Assembly: GCF_009791395.1 (NCBI RefSeq)
Contig: NZ_WSZK01000015.1
Span: 62,001 to 126,000, forward strand
Length of the DNA: 64,000 bases
Direction: 5' to 3'
Origin: Halomarina oriensis
Lineage (GTDB): Archaea > Halobacteriota > Halobacteria > Halobacteriales > Haloarculaceae
Part shown: one piece after another, positions 42,368 to 51,226 of the stretch
How the letters are laid out: each line of letters begins with the position of its first letter
How positions within the stretch are numbered: position 1 is the stretch's first letter
Made by a program: the position numbers and the translations under genes
The notes under the pieces: model-generated
Databases searched by the model: none
What the model was told of the DNA's origin: nothing
What the model saw: the letters and a program-made list of their open reading frames with translations, nothing else

Positions 42368-43090
42368 TCACAGGTCCGGCGCGGGGGTCGCTCGCGTCGC
42401 CGTCGCTTTGAGCGTGGCGACGACGGGCGTTCCGGAGGCGAGTCCGAGACGCTCGACGCTGTCGACGGTGACCAGCGCGGCCAGCGTCGGGTCGTCCTCG
42501 TCCGCGTTCGCGTCGTCGTCTCGACGCTCCCCGTCCAGTTCGACGGTGACGAGTGCGACCGACGCGCCGCGGTCGACCCGGACGACGGTACCCGAGAAGC
42601 GGTTTCGCGCGCTCGTTCCCCGAGACGGTGGGGCGTCGTCGGGCGCGTGGAGCGTGACGGCGTCCGCCCGGACGGCGACCTGCACGGCCTCGGCCTCGGG
42701 GGCGAGTGCACGGAGCGTTCCGGCGGGTGTCTCGACGGTGGCGAGTTCGCCGTCACGGTCGACGATACGACCCGACAGGACGGTCTCTTCGACCGTCGTC
42801 GTCCCCGAGAGCGTCGTTCGGAGGCGGTCGAAGCGGGCGAGCAGTCGGTGGCCGTTCGGCGTGAGTCGACTCCCGCCGCCGCCGGCCCCGCCTCGCTGGC
42901 GCTCGACCAGCGGACCGAACGCGGTTTCGAGGTCCGTGAGCCGTTCGTGTGCGCGGGCGTACGACCGGCCGAGTGCGGTCGCCGCGGCGTTGAGCGACCC
43001 CTCGGCGTCGACCGTCCGCAGCAGGGTCGCGTCACGCTCGTCGAACGTCGCCCCGCCCTCACGCAACCGTGCGTCGAACCCTGCGTCCAT
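42368..43090 (-). CDS. ModE-like HTH regulator with TOBE/molbindin domain
   Basis: A 240-residue molybdate/tungstate-responsive regulator. The N-terminal ModE-type winged helix is LLRTVDAEGSLNAAATALGR followed by SYARAHERLTDLE and a wing RLTPNGHRLLARF. The C-terminal half (about 110-235) holds two oxyanion-binding TOBE-like repeats (LSGRIVDRDGELATVETPAG, RFSGTVVRVDRGASVALVTV). It is divergent from tupA with an 80-bp gap, so it probably regulates tupABC. ATG 43090 was chosen. Confidence 0.9.
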   Translation of the reverse strand: MDAGFDARLREGGATFDERDATLLRTVDAEGSLNAAATALGRSYARAHERLTDLETAFGPLVERQRGGAGGGGSRLTPNGHRLLARFDRLRTTLSGTTTVEETVLSGRIVDRDGELATVETPAGTLRALAPEAEAVQVAVRADAVTLHAPDDAPPSRGTSARNRFSGTVVRVDRGASVALVTVELDGERRDDDANADEDDPTLAALVTVDSVERLGLASGTPVVATLKATATRATPAPDL

Positions 43091-43169
43091 GCACCACGTC
43101 GCGGGCGAGGGGGCAAAAACCCGCTGACGGCGCAATCGTTATACCCGTGGTGAGAGAACGGTTCGTATC

Positions 43170-44237
43170 ATGAGCGACGAGCAACCCCGCGACTGGGGGG
43201 CGACACGACGACGACTGCTACAGGCTGCCGGCGCGGGGAGCGCACTGGTCCTCGCCGGCTGTCTCGGCGGGGACGGTGGCGACGAGGGCGAGAACGGCAC
43301 CGGCGACGGGTCGGGAAACGAGAGCGGTGGCGGGAGTAGCGACACGCAGAGCGGTGGTGGGGCGGTCGGTGACGGCGAACTCGTGCTGGCGACGACGACG
43401 AGTACGTACGACACGGGACTGCTCGACGCTCTGAACCCGGTGTTCCAGGACATGTACGGCATCACCGTGCGGGTCATCTCCCAGGGGACGGGCGCGGCCA
43501 TCGAGACGGGCCGGGCGGGCGACGCCGACTGCATCCTCGTCCACGCTCGCAACGCCGAGGGGCAGTTCATCAGCGACGGCGCGGGCGTCAACCGTCGTGA
43601 CGTGATGTTCAACGACTTCGTCGTCGTCGGGCCGGAAGACGACCCTGCGGGTATCGACGGGATGAGCAGCGCGACGGAGGCGTTCGCCACCATCGCCGAG
43701 CAGGAGGCGACGTTCCTCTCGCGGGGCGACGACTCCGGGACGAACAAGAAGGAACTCATCGTCTGGGAGGAGGCGGGCGTCGAACCGAGCGGGTCGTGGT
43801 ACCGCGAGAGCGGCCAGGGGATGGGCGACACGCTCAACCAGGCCAGCCAGTCGGGCGCGTACACGCTCGCCGACCGCGGCACGTACCTCTCCCAGCAGGA
43901 TAACATCGACCTCGTCATCCACGTCCAGGGGCCGCTCAAGGACGGCCCAGCCATCCTCCGGAACCCCTACGGCGTCATCCCGGTCAACCCCGCGGTCCAC
44001 GACAACGTCAACTACCAGGCCGCGATGGCGTACGTCGGCTTCCTCACCAGTCCGCAGGGGCAGAGCGCCATCGAGGAGTACACCGCCAACGGCTCACAGC
44101 TGTTCTTCCCGAACGCGCTCTCGGAGGAGCCACAGTTCGGCCAGTACGTCCCACAGGACTGGGACGGCTCCACCGAGTCGATGGCGGCCGCCCGGTTCCA
44201 CCACTGGGTCGACACGGCCGTTCCGGAGGACTTCTGA
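43170..44237 (+). CDS. tupA: Tungstate ABC transporter substrate-binding lipoprotein
   Basis: A 355-residue extracellular binding protein. The twin-arginine signal is [20 protein letters not shown] with lipobox LAGCLGG, followed by a Gly/Ser/Asp-rich linker (residues 33-70). The TupA signature is clear: [67 protein letters not shown] and [11 protein letters not shown]. These residues bind tungstate in the family. It is first in the operon tupABC and divergent from the ModE-like regulator. Confidence 0.95.
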   Translation: MSDEQPRDWGATRRRLLQAAGAGSALVLAGCLGGDGGDEGENGTGDGSGNESGGGSSDTQSGGGAVGDGELVLATTTSTYDTGLLDALNPVFQDMYGITVRVISQGTGAAIETGRAGDADCILVHARNAEGQFISDGAGVNRRDVMFNDFVVVGPEDDPAGIDGMSSATEAFATIAEQEATFLSRGDDSGTNKKELIVWEEAGVEPSGSWYRESGQGMGDTLNQASQSGAYTLADRGTYLSQQDNIDLVIHVQGPLKDGPAILRNPYGVIPVNPAVHDNVNYQAAMAYVGFLTSPQGQSAIEEYTANGSQLFFPNALSEEPQFGQYVPQDWDGSTESMAAARFHHWVDTAVPEDF

Positions 44238-44260
44238 CGGCCCCCACGAACTGACGAGTC

Positions 44261-45016
44261 GTGTTCCAGGCCGGTATCTTCGAGGAGTTCGGCACGCAGT
44301 ACCTCATCAGCATCGTCCTCGTGACGCTGCGGGTGAGCCTCACGGCCGTCGGTGTAGCGACACTCATCAGTATCGTCCTCGCCGGTGTCCTCGGGTTCAG
44401 GGAGTTCCCCGGCAAGCGGGCGGCCGTCGCCGTCGTCAACACGGGGATGGGCTTTCCCAGCGTCGTCGTCGGCCTCGCCGTCCTCCTGTTGCTGTCGAAC
44501 CAGGGACCCATCGGCGGCGGGTTCACCCTCGGGATTCCGGGGACCACCGTCGCGTTCGACTTCGGCGGGGTCGAACTGCTGTTCACGCCGACGGCGATGA
44601 TCATCTCGCAGGTCATCCTGGCGACGCCCGTCGTCACGAGCGTCACGCTGTCGGCCATCGAGGGCGTCGACGACTCCATCCGTGACGCCGCGTTCGCCGC
44701 CGGCGGGACCGGAGTCGACGTCTCGGTGGCCGTCGTCCGCGAGGCACGCTACGGCGTCGTCACGGCCGTCCTCGCCGGGTTCGGGCGGGCGGTGAGCGAG
44801 GTGGGGTCGGTGCTCATCGTCGGCGGCAACATCGCCATCGCTACCGGCGGCGGGGCGCGCGTCTCGTTCACCCGGACGCTGACGACGGCCATCACCGTCG
44901 AGTCCCGGCAGGGCAACTACGAACTCGGCATCGCGCTCGGCGTCGTCCTGCTCGTGCTCGCACTGGCCGTGAACGCGCTGGGGTCGCTCGTCCGCGACCG
45001 GGGGAACACCCGATGA
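44261..45016 (+). CDS. tupB: Tungstate ABC transporter permease
   Basis: A 251-residue inner-membrane permease with about six helices, starting at GTG 44261 ([15 protein letters not shown]). The coupling-helix region is [20 protein letters not shown], the EAA-like motif that contacts the ATPase. The pore-region [19 protein letters not shown] is typical of TupB. The stop overlaps the ATG of tupC as ATGA. Confidence 0.9.
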   Translation: MFQAGIFEEFGTQYLISIVLVTLRVSLTAVGVATLISIVLAGVLGFREFPGKRAAVAVVNTGMGFPSVVVGLAVLLLLSNQGPIGGGFTLGIPGTTVAFDFGGVELLFTPTAMIISQVILATPVVTSVTLSAIEGVDDSIRDAAFAAGGTGVDVSVAVVREARYGVVTAVLAGFGRAVSEVGSVLIVGGNIAIATGGGARVSFTRTLTTAITVESRQGNYELGIALGVVLLVLALAVNALGSLVRDRGNTR

Positions 45017-45828
45017 CCGGTATCGCCGCCGAGAGCCTCACCTACGGCTACTCCGAGACCGTCGTCGAGGACGTGACGCTCGCGGCCGACCACGGCGAGG
45101 TGCTGGCGCTCATCGGCCCCTCGGGGACCGGGAAGACGACGCTGCTGCGGACGCTCGCGCTGTTCGACCCGCCCGTCTCGGGACGGGTCCGCATCGACGA
45201 GCAGGACCCCTGGGAGGAGAGTCGAGAGGACCGGCGACGGCTCAGACGGCGCGTCGGGATGGTGTTCCAGGACCGGTCGCTGTTCTCGGCGAGCGTCGAG
45301 TACAACGCCGCCTACGGCCTGACGGTCCGCCGGTCGTGGCCCGACCGACTGCACCGGTGGGGACGGGACGTCGTCCGTCGGGAACTCGGCCGTACGCCCG
45401 GTCTCTCCGCGGAGCGCGTCCTCGGCGAGCGGCCGACCCCGTCGTCGGTGGTCGACGCCCTCGACGCCGTCGGCATGCTGTGGGCGCGTGACCGCCACGC
45501 CCGGTCGCTCTCCGCGGGCGAGGCCCAGCGCGTCGCGTTCGCCCGGGCGCTGGCCACCGACCCCGACGTCCTCCTGCTCGACGAACCCACCTCGAACCTC
45601 GACCCGCGGAACACGGCGCTCATCGAGGCGGCCGTCGAACGGGCCAGCGACCGTGGCATCGCCGTCGTGCTGGCGACCCACGACATGCAGCAGGCCCGGC
45701 GGGTCGCCGACAGCGTCGCCGTCCTGCTCGGCGGGGAGTGTATCGAACACGGCCCGAGAGAGCGCGTGTTCGAGGACCCCGCCGACGAGCGCGCCGCGAA
45801 GTTCGTCGCCGGCGAACTCGTCTACTGA
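45013..45828 (+). CDS. tupC: Tungstate ABC transporter ATP-binding protein
   Basis: A 271-residue ABC ATPase. Walker A is [17 protein letters not shown], the Q-loop is [14 protein letters not shown], the signature is [15 protein letters not shown], Walker B with the D-loop is [15 protein letters not shown] and the switch His is in LATHDMQQ. A helical-subdomain insertion of about 40 residues lies between the Q-loop and the signature ([20 protein letters not shown]). Together with tupA and tupB it forms a complete importer. Confidence 0.95.
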   Translation: MTGIAAESLTYGYSETVVEDVTLAADHGEVLALIGPSGTGKTTLLRTLALFDPPVSGRVRIDEQDPWEESREDRRRLRRRVGMVFQDRSLFSASVEYNAAYGLTVRRSWPDRLHRWGRDVVRRELGRTPGLSAERVLGERPTPSSVVDALDAVGMLWARDRHARSLSAGEAQRVAFARALATDPDVLLLDEPTSNLDPRNTALIEAAVERASDRGIAVVLATHDMQQARRVADSVAVLLGGECIEHGPRERVFEDPADERAAKFVAGELVY

Positions 45829-45933
45829 CCGACCGAGAGACCTGTCGTAACCACGGCTGGTTTCGTCGGCGGGCTCCCGTGAACGGTTCCGATTTCCGAC
45901 AAGATACAACCGCGAGCGCCCCTTCCGCGAAGT

Positions 45934-47220
45934 ATGGCGACGTCGTCCGTCACGACCCTCCGCAACCGCCTGCCGTTCCCCGCTGGCGACGTGACGGGCG
46001 CGCTCGGCGACTCCGTGACGGTGTTGCCGCTGGTCGTCGCCCTCGCGGCGCTCACCCCGGCGAATCTCGGGACGCTCCTGCTCGGCTTCGGCGTCTTCCA
46101 GGTGGTCTGGGGCGTCCGCTACGGACTTCCCCTCTCCGTCGAACCGATGAAGGCGCTGACCGGGTTGGCCATCGCGGGGGCGCTGAGCTACGGCGAGTTC
46201 CTCGCGGCGGGCCTGCTGGCGGGGGGCGTCCTGCTCGTCGCCGGGCGGACGGGCACGCTCTCGCGGGTCGAACGCTACGTCGGCCGGCCCGTGGTCCGTG
46301 GCGTGCAGTTGGCCGTCGCACTCGTCCTGCTCGAATCGGGCCTCTCGCTGGCGGTCGGTGACCTGTCGCTGGCCGTGCTCGGCCTGTTGGTCGCCGGCGT
46401 CGTCGCACTCGTCGCGCCACGGGCGGCGGCACTGGCCGTCCTCGGTGTCGGCGTCGTCCTCGCGGTGCTCAACGGTGGGGTGCCCGCTCCGGCCCTCCCG
46501 ACGCTCGGCGCGGCCGTCGTCCCCAGCCTCTCGGTAGACGCGCTCTCGGGGACGGCCGGCCAGTTGGCGATGACCGTCGGGAACGCCGCCGTCGCCACCT
46601 CGCTGCTCTGTTCGGACCTGTTCGACCGAGAGGTGGCCAGCGACGACCTGGCGACGAGCATGGGGACGATGACGCTCGCCGCGATTCCGTTCGGTGGGCT
46701 CCCGATGTGTCACGGGTCGGGCGGCCTCGCGGGGAAGTACGCCTTCGGCGCTCGGACGCAGTGGGCGAACGTCCTCCTCGGCGTACTCTACGTGCTGGCC
46801 GCGCTCGTCGCCGGTCTCTGGACGGGCTTCCCGATGCCGTTGCTCGGCGTGCTCGTCGGCGTCGTCGCCCTCCAACTGGGCCGGGTCGCGCTGGCCGAAC
46901 GGTCGTGGCTCGCCGTCGCGGTGGGCGTCGTCGGCGCACTGGTCTCGGTCGGCGTCGGCTTCGTCCTCGGTGTCGTCGTCTACCTGCTGTGGACGCGTGT
47001 CCGGGGGGGGACGGGCCGAGGTTACGACCACCCCGAGCGACGACTGACCCGTGACGACCGGAGTGGCCGTTCCACACGCGACCGGAGCGGCTTTTCCACA
47101 CGCGACCGGAGCGTCCGTATGGAGACGTGGACAGCACTGTTCGAGCGAGCGGCGACGGTCGACGTGAGCGAGGAGTCGGTTCGTGAACGACTCCGCGAGC
47201 GACGGAACGGCGATGAGTGA
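45934..47220 (+). CDS. MOT1-type molybdate/sulfate transporter; C-terminal end doubtful
   Basis: A multi-helix transporter of the MOT1 (MFS_MOT1) type. Motifs: FPAGDVTGALGDSVTVLPLV, LPLSVEPMKALTGLAI, MTVGNAAVATSLLCSDLF and MCHGSGGLAGKYAFGARTQ. It follows tupABC, so the neighbourhood supplies a second oxyanion carrier. As read, it is 428 residues. However, a run of eight G at 47003-47010 lies just after the last helix; with seven G it would end at 47047 (..VTTTPSDD), and the residues after it (arginine-rich repeats, then METWTALFE) look like a promoter and a separate small protein. Confidence 0.8.
   Translation: MATSSVTTLRNRLPFPAGDVTGALGDSVTVLPLVVALAALTPANLGTLLLGFGVFQVVWGVRYGLPLSVEPMKALTGLAIAGALSYGEFLAAGLLAGGVLLVAGRTGTLSRVERYVGRPVVRGVQLAVALVLLESGLSLAVGDLSLAVLGLLVAGVVALVAPRAAALAVLGVGVVLAVLNGGVPAPALPTLGAAVVPSLSVDALSGTAGQLAMTVGNAAVATSLLCSDLFDREVASDDLATSMGTMTLAAIPFGGLPMCHGSGGLAGKYAFGARTQWANVLLGVLYVLAALVAGLWTGFPMPLLGVLVGVVALQLGRVALAERSWLAVAVGVVGALVSVGVGFVLGVVVYLLWTRVRGGTGRGYDHPERRLTRDDRSGRSTRDRSGFSTRDRSVRMETWTALFERAATVDVSEESVRERLRERRNGDE
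47051..47112 (+). repeat. Imperfect tandem repeat, about 24-bp unit
   Basis: Three copies of GCGACCGGAGCGGCTTTTCC-type units (the third partial) lie between the probable end of MOT1 and the small ORF at 47119. In translation they give DRSGRSTR, DRSGFSTR, DRSVRMET. The CTTTTCC in the second copy lies about 25 bases upstream of the ATG at 47119. Confidence 0.6.
47119..47220 (+). CDS. Possible small protein (33 residues)
   Basis: METWTALFERAATVDVSEES followed by VRERLRERRNGDE is a helical, charged mini-protein in the same frame as the tail of MOT1 as read. A CTTTTCC box 25 bases upstream fits a leaderless promoter. Its ATGAGTGA junction with the next gene is a typical coupling. It is real only if the eight-G run upstream is really seven G. 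Confidence 0.4.
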   Translation: METWTALFERAATVDVSEESVRERLRERRNGDE

Positions 47221-47722
47221 GGGCGACGACGAGAGCGGGAGCGACGGGACACCCGAGAGCGTCCACGCCACCCGCGTCGTCGCCGACGCGGACGTGCTGG
47301 CGGCGGACCTGCTGGTCGGCGGGGCGTCCCGTGACGCACTGGACCTCGTCCGGAGTCACTCGTGGGTCGACCTCGTGGCGAGCGACCACCTGCTCGACGA
47401 CGCCGAAGCGGTCGTCGCCGCCCTCGCGGACGCGACGCTCGCCGCGGACTGGCGAGCGCGCGTCACGGCCCTGCGCGTCCCGGTCGACCACCCGGCGGGC
47501 GACCACCCCGCGGTCGCCTCGGCGCTCCACGGCGACGCCGCACACCTCCTGACGCTGGACGACGGCCTGCAGAGCGCGAAGGCCGGCGCGACCATCCGCG
47601 GCCTCGTCGAGACGAGCGTCAAGGCTCCGGCCGCGTTCGCCGCGCTGTTCGACCCCGAGTCGGTCTATCCGGGACTGTTCGACGGGCCGTATCCGGGACC
47701 GGACCGCGACCCGCGCGAGTAG
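47213..47722 (+). CDS. PIN-like domain protein
   Basis: A 169-residue protein with a PIN-type nuclease-like domain: TRVVADADVLAADLLVGGAS has the first acidic residues (two Asp), SDHLLDDAEAVVAAL provides the middle acidic group, and AAHLLTLDDGL the last Asp. It is preceded by an acidic N-terminal tail. RNA cleavage is expected from the fold, but the family is uncharacterised. ATG 47213 overlaps the previous stop codon. Confidence 0.7.
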   Translation: MSEGDDESGSDGTPESVHATRVVADADVLAADLLVGGASRDALDLVRSHSWVDLVASDHLLDDAEAVVAALADATLAADWRARVTALRVPVDHPAGDHPAVASALHGDAAHLLTLDDGLQSAKAGATIRGLVETSVKAPAAFAALFDPESVYPGLFDGPYPGPDRDPRE

Positions 47723-47825
47723 TCGGCCGTCCGACCGTCAGTCGACGGGGAGGGTGACTCACCGGACGGTCGCGGGGGCAGGACGCCGTGGCGGCCGTGG
47801 TGGCGGCGTCCGGTTCACCCCGCGG

Positions 47826-48482
47826 TCAGCGCTCGGCGTAGAACTCCGCGAACGTCGCCAGCGCGCGGCCGCGATGCGAGATAGCGTTCTTCTCGGCGGC
47901 GCTCATCTCCGCGAGCGTCGACCCGTCGTGTTCGAAGACGGGGTCGTAGCCGAACCCGCCCTCGCCGCGCGGTTCGACGATGCGCCCGCGGACGACGCCG
48001 GCGAACAGTTTGACCGGGACGTCGCCCGCGTCGATGGAGTCCGTGGTGCTCGCGGTCCCACGGTCCTCGGCCGACAGGTCGTGCCCGCGTCGGTCGCCGT
48101 AGTCGACGGCGTCGGGCGTCGCGGCGAACCCCTCGCCGTCGCAGTACGCGAGGACACAGCGGAACTGCGCACGCGGTGTCTCGCCGGTCTCCTCGGCCCG
48201 CCGTCGGGCGATGTCGCCGACCCGGTCGACACCGAGCGTGTGCTCGACGTAGGCGGAGTACGGGCCGGGGAAGCCGTCGAAGCCGTCGACGAACAGACCG
48301 GCGTCGTCGACGAGCACCGGTCCGCCGACGTGGGCGAACGCCTCGCGTGCGCCGTGGGCCGCGATCGGGCCGAGTTCGGCGGCCTGAATCTCGGTGTAGT
48401 CGAAGTCGACCGCCCGGACGTCGGCCAGATACTCGCGGGCTTCCCGGACCTTCCCGTCGTTGGTCGTCACGTAGCTGATCAT
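47826..48482 (-). CDS. rdgB: XTP/dITP diphosphatase (Ham1/RdgB family)
   Basis: A 218-residue house-cleaning pyrophosphatase that removes non-canonical purine triphosphates. The Ham1 motifs are YVTTNDGKVREAREYL at the start, VLVDDAGLFVDGFDGFPGPY (with the substrate-binding acidic cluster) and RGEGGFGYDPVFEHDGSTLAE with EKNAISHRGRAL at the end. The middle region carries an insertion (GDRRGHDLSAEDRGTASTTD) typical of haloarchaeal versions. Confidence 0.95.
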   Translation of the reverse strand: MISYVTTNDGKVREAREYLADVRAVDFDYTEIQAAELGPIAAHGAREAFAHVGGPVLVDDAGLFVDGFDGFPGPYSAYVEHTLGVDRVGDIARRRAEETGETPRAQFRCVLAYCDGEGFAATPDAVDYGDRRGHDLSAEDRGTASTTDSIDAGDVPVKLFAGVVRGRIVEPRGEGGFGYDPVFEHDGSTLAEMSAAEKNAISHRGRALATFAEFYAER

Positions 48483-48575
48483 ACCCGTGCTCGGAGCGCG
48501 GCGTGAAAAGCGGCGTCGATACTGCCTGCGCCGGAGGGCGTGTCGGGGGCGGGCGAGGCTGGCCGGGCGAGTGGT

Positions 48576-48839
48576 TCAGTCGACGATGACTTCGACGGGG
48601 TCGTCCTCGGGCATCTCGTCGTCGCCGCGGCGCTCGGTGTAGAGGAGGACGCCGGCGACGGCGAGGACGACCCACGAGCGCCAGTTGGCGAGGTTGAGCG
48701 TGTAGCCGATGCCGAACGGCTTCTCGACGAGCATCCCGTCGTCGGGCTGCCAGTACGAGGAGAACATCCGTCCGACACTGGGTCGCTCGAAGTTGTACGG
48801 GACGCCGAATATCTCACCGGTCTGTGACCTATCTGCCAT
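48576..48839 (-). CDS. DUF5808 domain protein
   Basis: An 87-residue protein. FGVPYNFERPSVGRMFSSYW, then MLVEKPFGIGYTLNLANWRS, is the DUF5808 pattern (function unknown). One membrane helix (WVVLAVAGVLLYT) precedes a short acidic tail. ATG 48839 was chosen. It is preceded by AT-poor DNA, and the divergent glycerophosphotransferase gene starts 90 bases away. Confidence 0.85.
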   Translation of the reverse strand: MADRSQTGEIFGVPYNFERPSVGRMFSSYWQPDDGMLVEKPFGIGYTLNLANWRSWVVLAVAGVLLYTERRGDDEMPEDDPVEVIVD

Positions 48840-48902
48840 GGCGAGCGCTACGGCGGGCGACGTTAAACCGTTTGCCACGTCGCTCACGTCGCGGCCGACG
48901 AC

Positions 48903-48911
48903 CGATTTAAC
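48903..48911 (+). promoter_or_regulatory. TATA box of the glycerophosphotransferase gene
   Basis: The sequence GATTTAACC lies 25-30 bases upstream of the GTG cluster at 48929-48938, the distance expected for a leaderless haloarchaeal promoter. It supports GTG 48935 or 48938 as the true start. Confidence 0.5.
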
Positions 48912-48928
48912 CGCCCGGTCCGTGTCGT

Positions 48929-50116
48929 GTGGGCGTGGTGACCCGACGCGACCGCTGGCGAAACGCACTCCGCCTCCTGCTCGGAACGCTCGCACACCTG
49001 GCGACCGCTCGGCTGACCAGCGTGGTCGGCCGCGAGGGGTCGTACTGGGTGTTCGGCGCGCGATTCGGGTCGGGGTTCGTCGACAACGCCCGCTATCTCT
49101 TCGAGGAGGCGGCCGACCGCCCCGGCGTCCGGGCGGTATGGCTCTCGGCGGACCCGGAGACCGTCGAGACGGTACGGGCATCGGGCTACGAAGCGTACCA
49201 CAGTCGGTCGCTGCGCGGCCGCTGGCTGGCGGTGCGTGCGGGGACGGTCGTCGTCACCCACAGCCTGCGCGACGTCTCGCTGCCGCTGACCGGCGGGGCG
49301 TTCGTCGTGAACTGCTGGCACGGCGTCCCGCTGAAGACCGTCGGGTTCGACGCCGAACTCGGCGAGGAACCGTGGGTCGTCCGTCGTCTCCATCGGCGAC
49401 TCGCCGACGCCCTCGACGTCGTGGTCTCCCCGTCGCCGCTGGCCGTCCACTCGACGGCGACGGGACTCGGCGTCCCCCGAACGTGCGTCCACGTCCTCCC
49501 GTACCCTCGCTACGAACCGCTGGTCGGTGACCCGCCCCGAGCGGACGCGACTGCCGAACGAGTCGCCGCCCTCGCCGAGCGTGGACCGCTGGTCTGGTAC
49601 CTCCCGACGTTCCGGGAACGTGGGGCCGACCTCGCCGACCGGGTCGACTTCGCGGCGCTCGACCGACTGCTGGCGGCCCGCGGCGCACGACTGGTCGTCA
49701 AGCCCCACCCCTTCGAGTCGGTGACGCTCCCGGCCGACCTCGAACACGTGACGGCGCTCGACGGTGTCGACGACCTCTCGACGATGCTCCCGCACGTCGA
49801 CGTGCTGGTGACCGACTACTCGTCGGTGTGCGTCGACTACCTGCTGCTCGACCGACCGATGGTGTTCTACGCGCCGGACCTCGACGCCTACCGCGAGGAG
49901 CGCGGGTTCTACGTCGACTACGAGTCGTTCGTCCCCGGTCCGCTCGTGACCGACGACGACGCACTCGTGGACGCGCTGGCACGGGCGCTCGACGGCGACG
50001 ACCCGGCCGCGGTACACCGGCGTGCGCTCCGCGAGGCGTTCCTGACCGACACCGGCGACGACCCGGCCGCGACGGTGTTCGAGGCGGTCGACGCGGCCCG
50101 TACCGGAGTTCGGTAA
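48929..50116 (+). CDS. CDP-glycerol glycerophosphotransferase family protein (TagF/TagB-like)
   Basis: A 395-residue peripheral membrane GT-B-like enzyme that adds glycerol-phosphate or another polyol-phosphate to a lipid-linked acceptor. Signature regions: FVVNCWHGVPLKTVGFD (the N/HG motif), VSPSPLAVHSTATGLGVPR, VWYLPTFRERGADL (the P-T-x-R motif), RLVVKPHP and VLVTDYSSVCVDYLLLDRPM with FYAPDLDAYREERGFYVDYE. These are the TagF/TagB donor-site motifs. Three in-frame GTG codons (48929, 48935, 48938) compete as starts. The downstream genes are a glycerophosphodiesterase and a nucleotidyltransferase-HAD fusion. Confidence 0.9.
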   Translation: MGVVTRRDRWRNALRLLLGTLAHLATARLTSVVGREGSYWVFGARFGSGFVDNARYLFEEAADRPGVRAVWLSADPETVETVRASGYEAYHSRSLRGRWLAVRAGTVVVTHSLRDVSLPLTGGAFVVNCWHGVPLKTVGFDAELGEEPWVVRRLHRRLADALDVVVSPSPLAVHSTATGLGVPRTCVHVLPYPRYEPLVGDPPRADATAERVAALAERGPLVWYLPTFRERGADLADRVDFAALDRLLAARGARLVVKPHPFESVTLPADLEHVTALDGVDDLSTMLPHVDVLVTDYSSVCVDYLLLDRPMVFYAPDLDAYREERGFYVDYESFVPGPLVTDDDALVDALARALDGDDPAAVHRRALREAFLTDTGDDPAATVFEAVDAARTGVR

Positions 50117-50180
50117 CACTCCGTACCTCACACGAACCCGTCACTGGAAAACGTAGTCGTACGTACAGGACAACGTGAAG

Positions 50181-50190
50181 TTTAATATTC
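50181..50190 (+). promoter_or_regulatory. TATA box of the glycerophosphodiesterase gene
   Basis: TTTAATATTC is centred about 27 bases upstream of the ATG at 50213, a typical leaderless promoter. Confidence 0.6.
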
Positions 50191-50212
50191 CAAGCAAGTA
50201 AGGGGAGGCCGC

Positions 50213-51118
50213 ATGCAAGAGGGTCGTCGGACCGCAGTCACGCAGTCAGTCACCGGGGCCGCGACCGGAGGAGTCGACGTCATCGCACACCGCGGGTTCG
50301 CCGACCGGTACCCCGAGAACACGGTCGGCGCACTCGAACGTGCGACGGCCGCCGGCGGGGCCACCCGGCCGACGACGGTGGAACTCGACGTGATGCCGTC
50401 GGCCGAGGGCCACCCCGTCGTGTTCCACGACGCGACCCTCGACCGCCTGACCGACCCGCCGGCCACCCTGGCGGGGCAGTCGGTCTGGGAGACGCCGCTG
50501 GCGACGCTCCGGGACCTGGAGGTCCTCGGCAGTGGCGAACCGATTCCGCTGCTCGACGAGGCGTTCGCGGCCGTCCCCTCGGACGTTCGGGTCAACGTCG
50601 AACTGAAACATCCGGGCGTCGACCCCGGCCCGACGGGACCGCTCGCGGCCGAGGAGGCCGACCGCGAACGCGGCCGCTGGCGACCGGCCGTCGACCGCGT
50701 CCTCGCCGTCGCGGACGACCACGGGCACGACCTCCTGTGCTCGTCGTTCTTCGAGGGTGCGCTCGCCGCGGTCCGGGAGCGCGACCCGACGGTCCCGCTG
50801 GCGAACGTGTTCCACGACTCCATCGCCGACGGGTTCGCCGTCGCCGACCGCTACGACTGCGAGGCCGTCCACGCACCGTGGAACATGATCTACGGCACCT
50901 CGCTGTTCAACGAACCGTACGTCTCCGGCCCGTTCGAACCGGTCGACCTCGTGGGACGCGCTCACGACGACGGGCGGGCGGTCAACGTCTGGACCGTCGA
51001 GACCACAGAACAGGCGAGCGAACTCCACGCCGCCGGCGTCGACGGCATCATGGTCGACGACCCCGCTGTCGCCACCGACGTCCGACCACGACCCGACAGT
51101 CACGAAGCTGATAACTGA
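50213..51118 (+). CDS. Glycerophosphodiester phosphodiesterase
   Basis: A 301-residue GDPD enzyme that splits glycerophosphodiesters to an alcohol and glycerol-3-phosphate. The signature motifs are VIAHRGFADRYPENTVGALE (catalytic His and the ENT metal residues), VELDVMPSAEGHPVVFHDAT (ELD and the second His) and VNVELKHPGVD. The TIM barrel closes with NVWTVETTEQASELHAAGVD. No signal peptide is evident, so it is probably cytosolic. Between the glycerophosphotransferase and the cytidylyltransferase-like gene, it may recycle or edit polyol-phosphate units. Confidence 0.95.
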   Translation: MQEGRRTAVTQSVTGAATGGVDVIAHRGFADRYPENTVGALERATAAGGATRPTTVELDVMPSAEGHPVVFHDATLDRLTDPPATLAGQSVWETPLATLRDLEVLGSGEPIPLLDEAFAAVPSDVRVNVELKHPGVDPGPTGPLAAEEADRERGRWRPAVDRVLAVADDHGHDLLCSSFFEGALAAVRERDPTVPLANVFHDSIADGFAVADRYDCEAVHAPWNMIYGTSLFNEPYVSGPFEPVDLVGRAHDDGRAVNVWTVETTEQASELHAAGVDGIMVDDPAVATDVRPRPDSHEADN

Positions 51119-51226
51119 AGAGCTAATCGCACGACAGAGAGTCTTTCCGTCGTGTCATACGAACGTGTTTAGCAGGCCATACGACTAAGGACGCCGGCAG
51201 GTTCTTTCGGTCGGAGTCGAGACCAC

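Noticed and set aside
44917-47271. 784-residue open frame on the minus strand opposite tupC and MOT1
   Set aside because: Antisense artefact of high GC; arginine- and glutamate-rich with no motifs, while the plus strand holds clear transporter genes.
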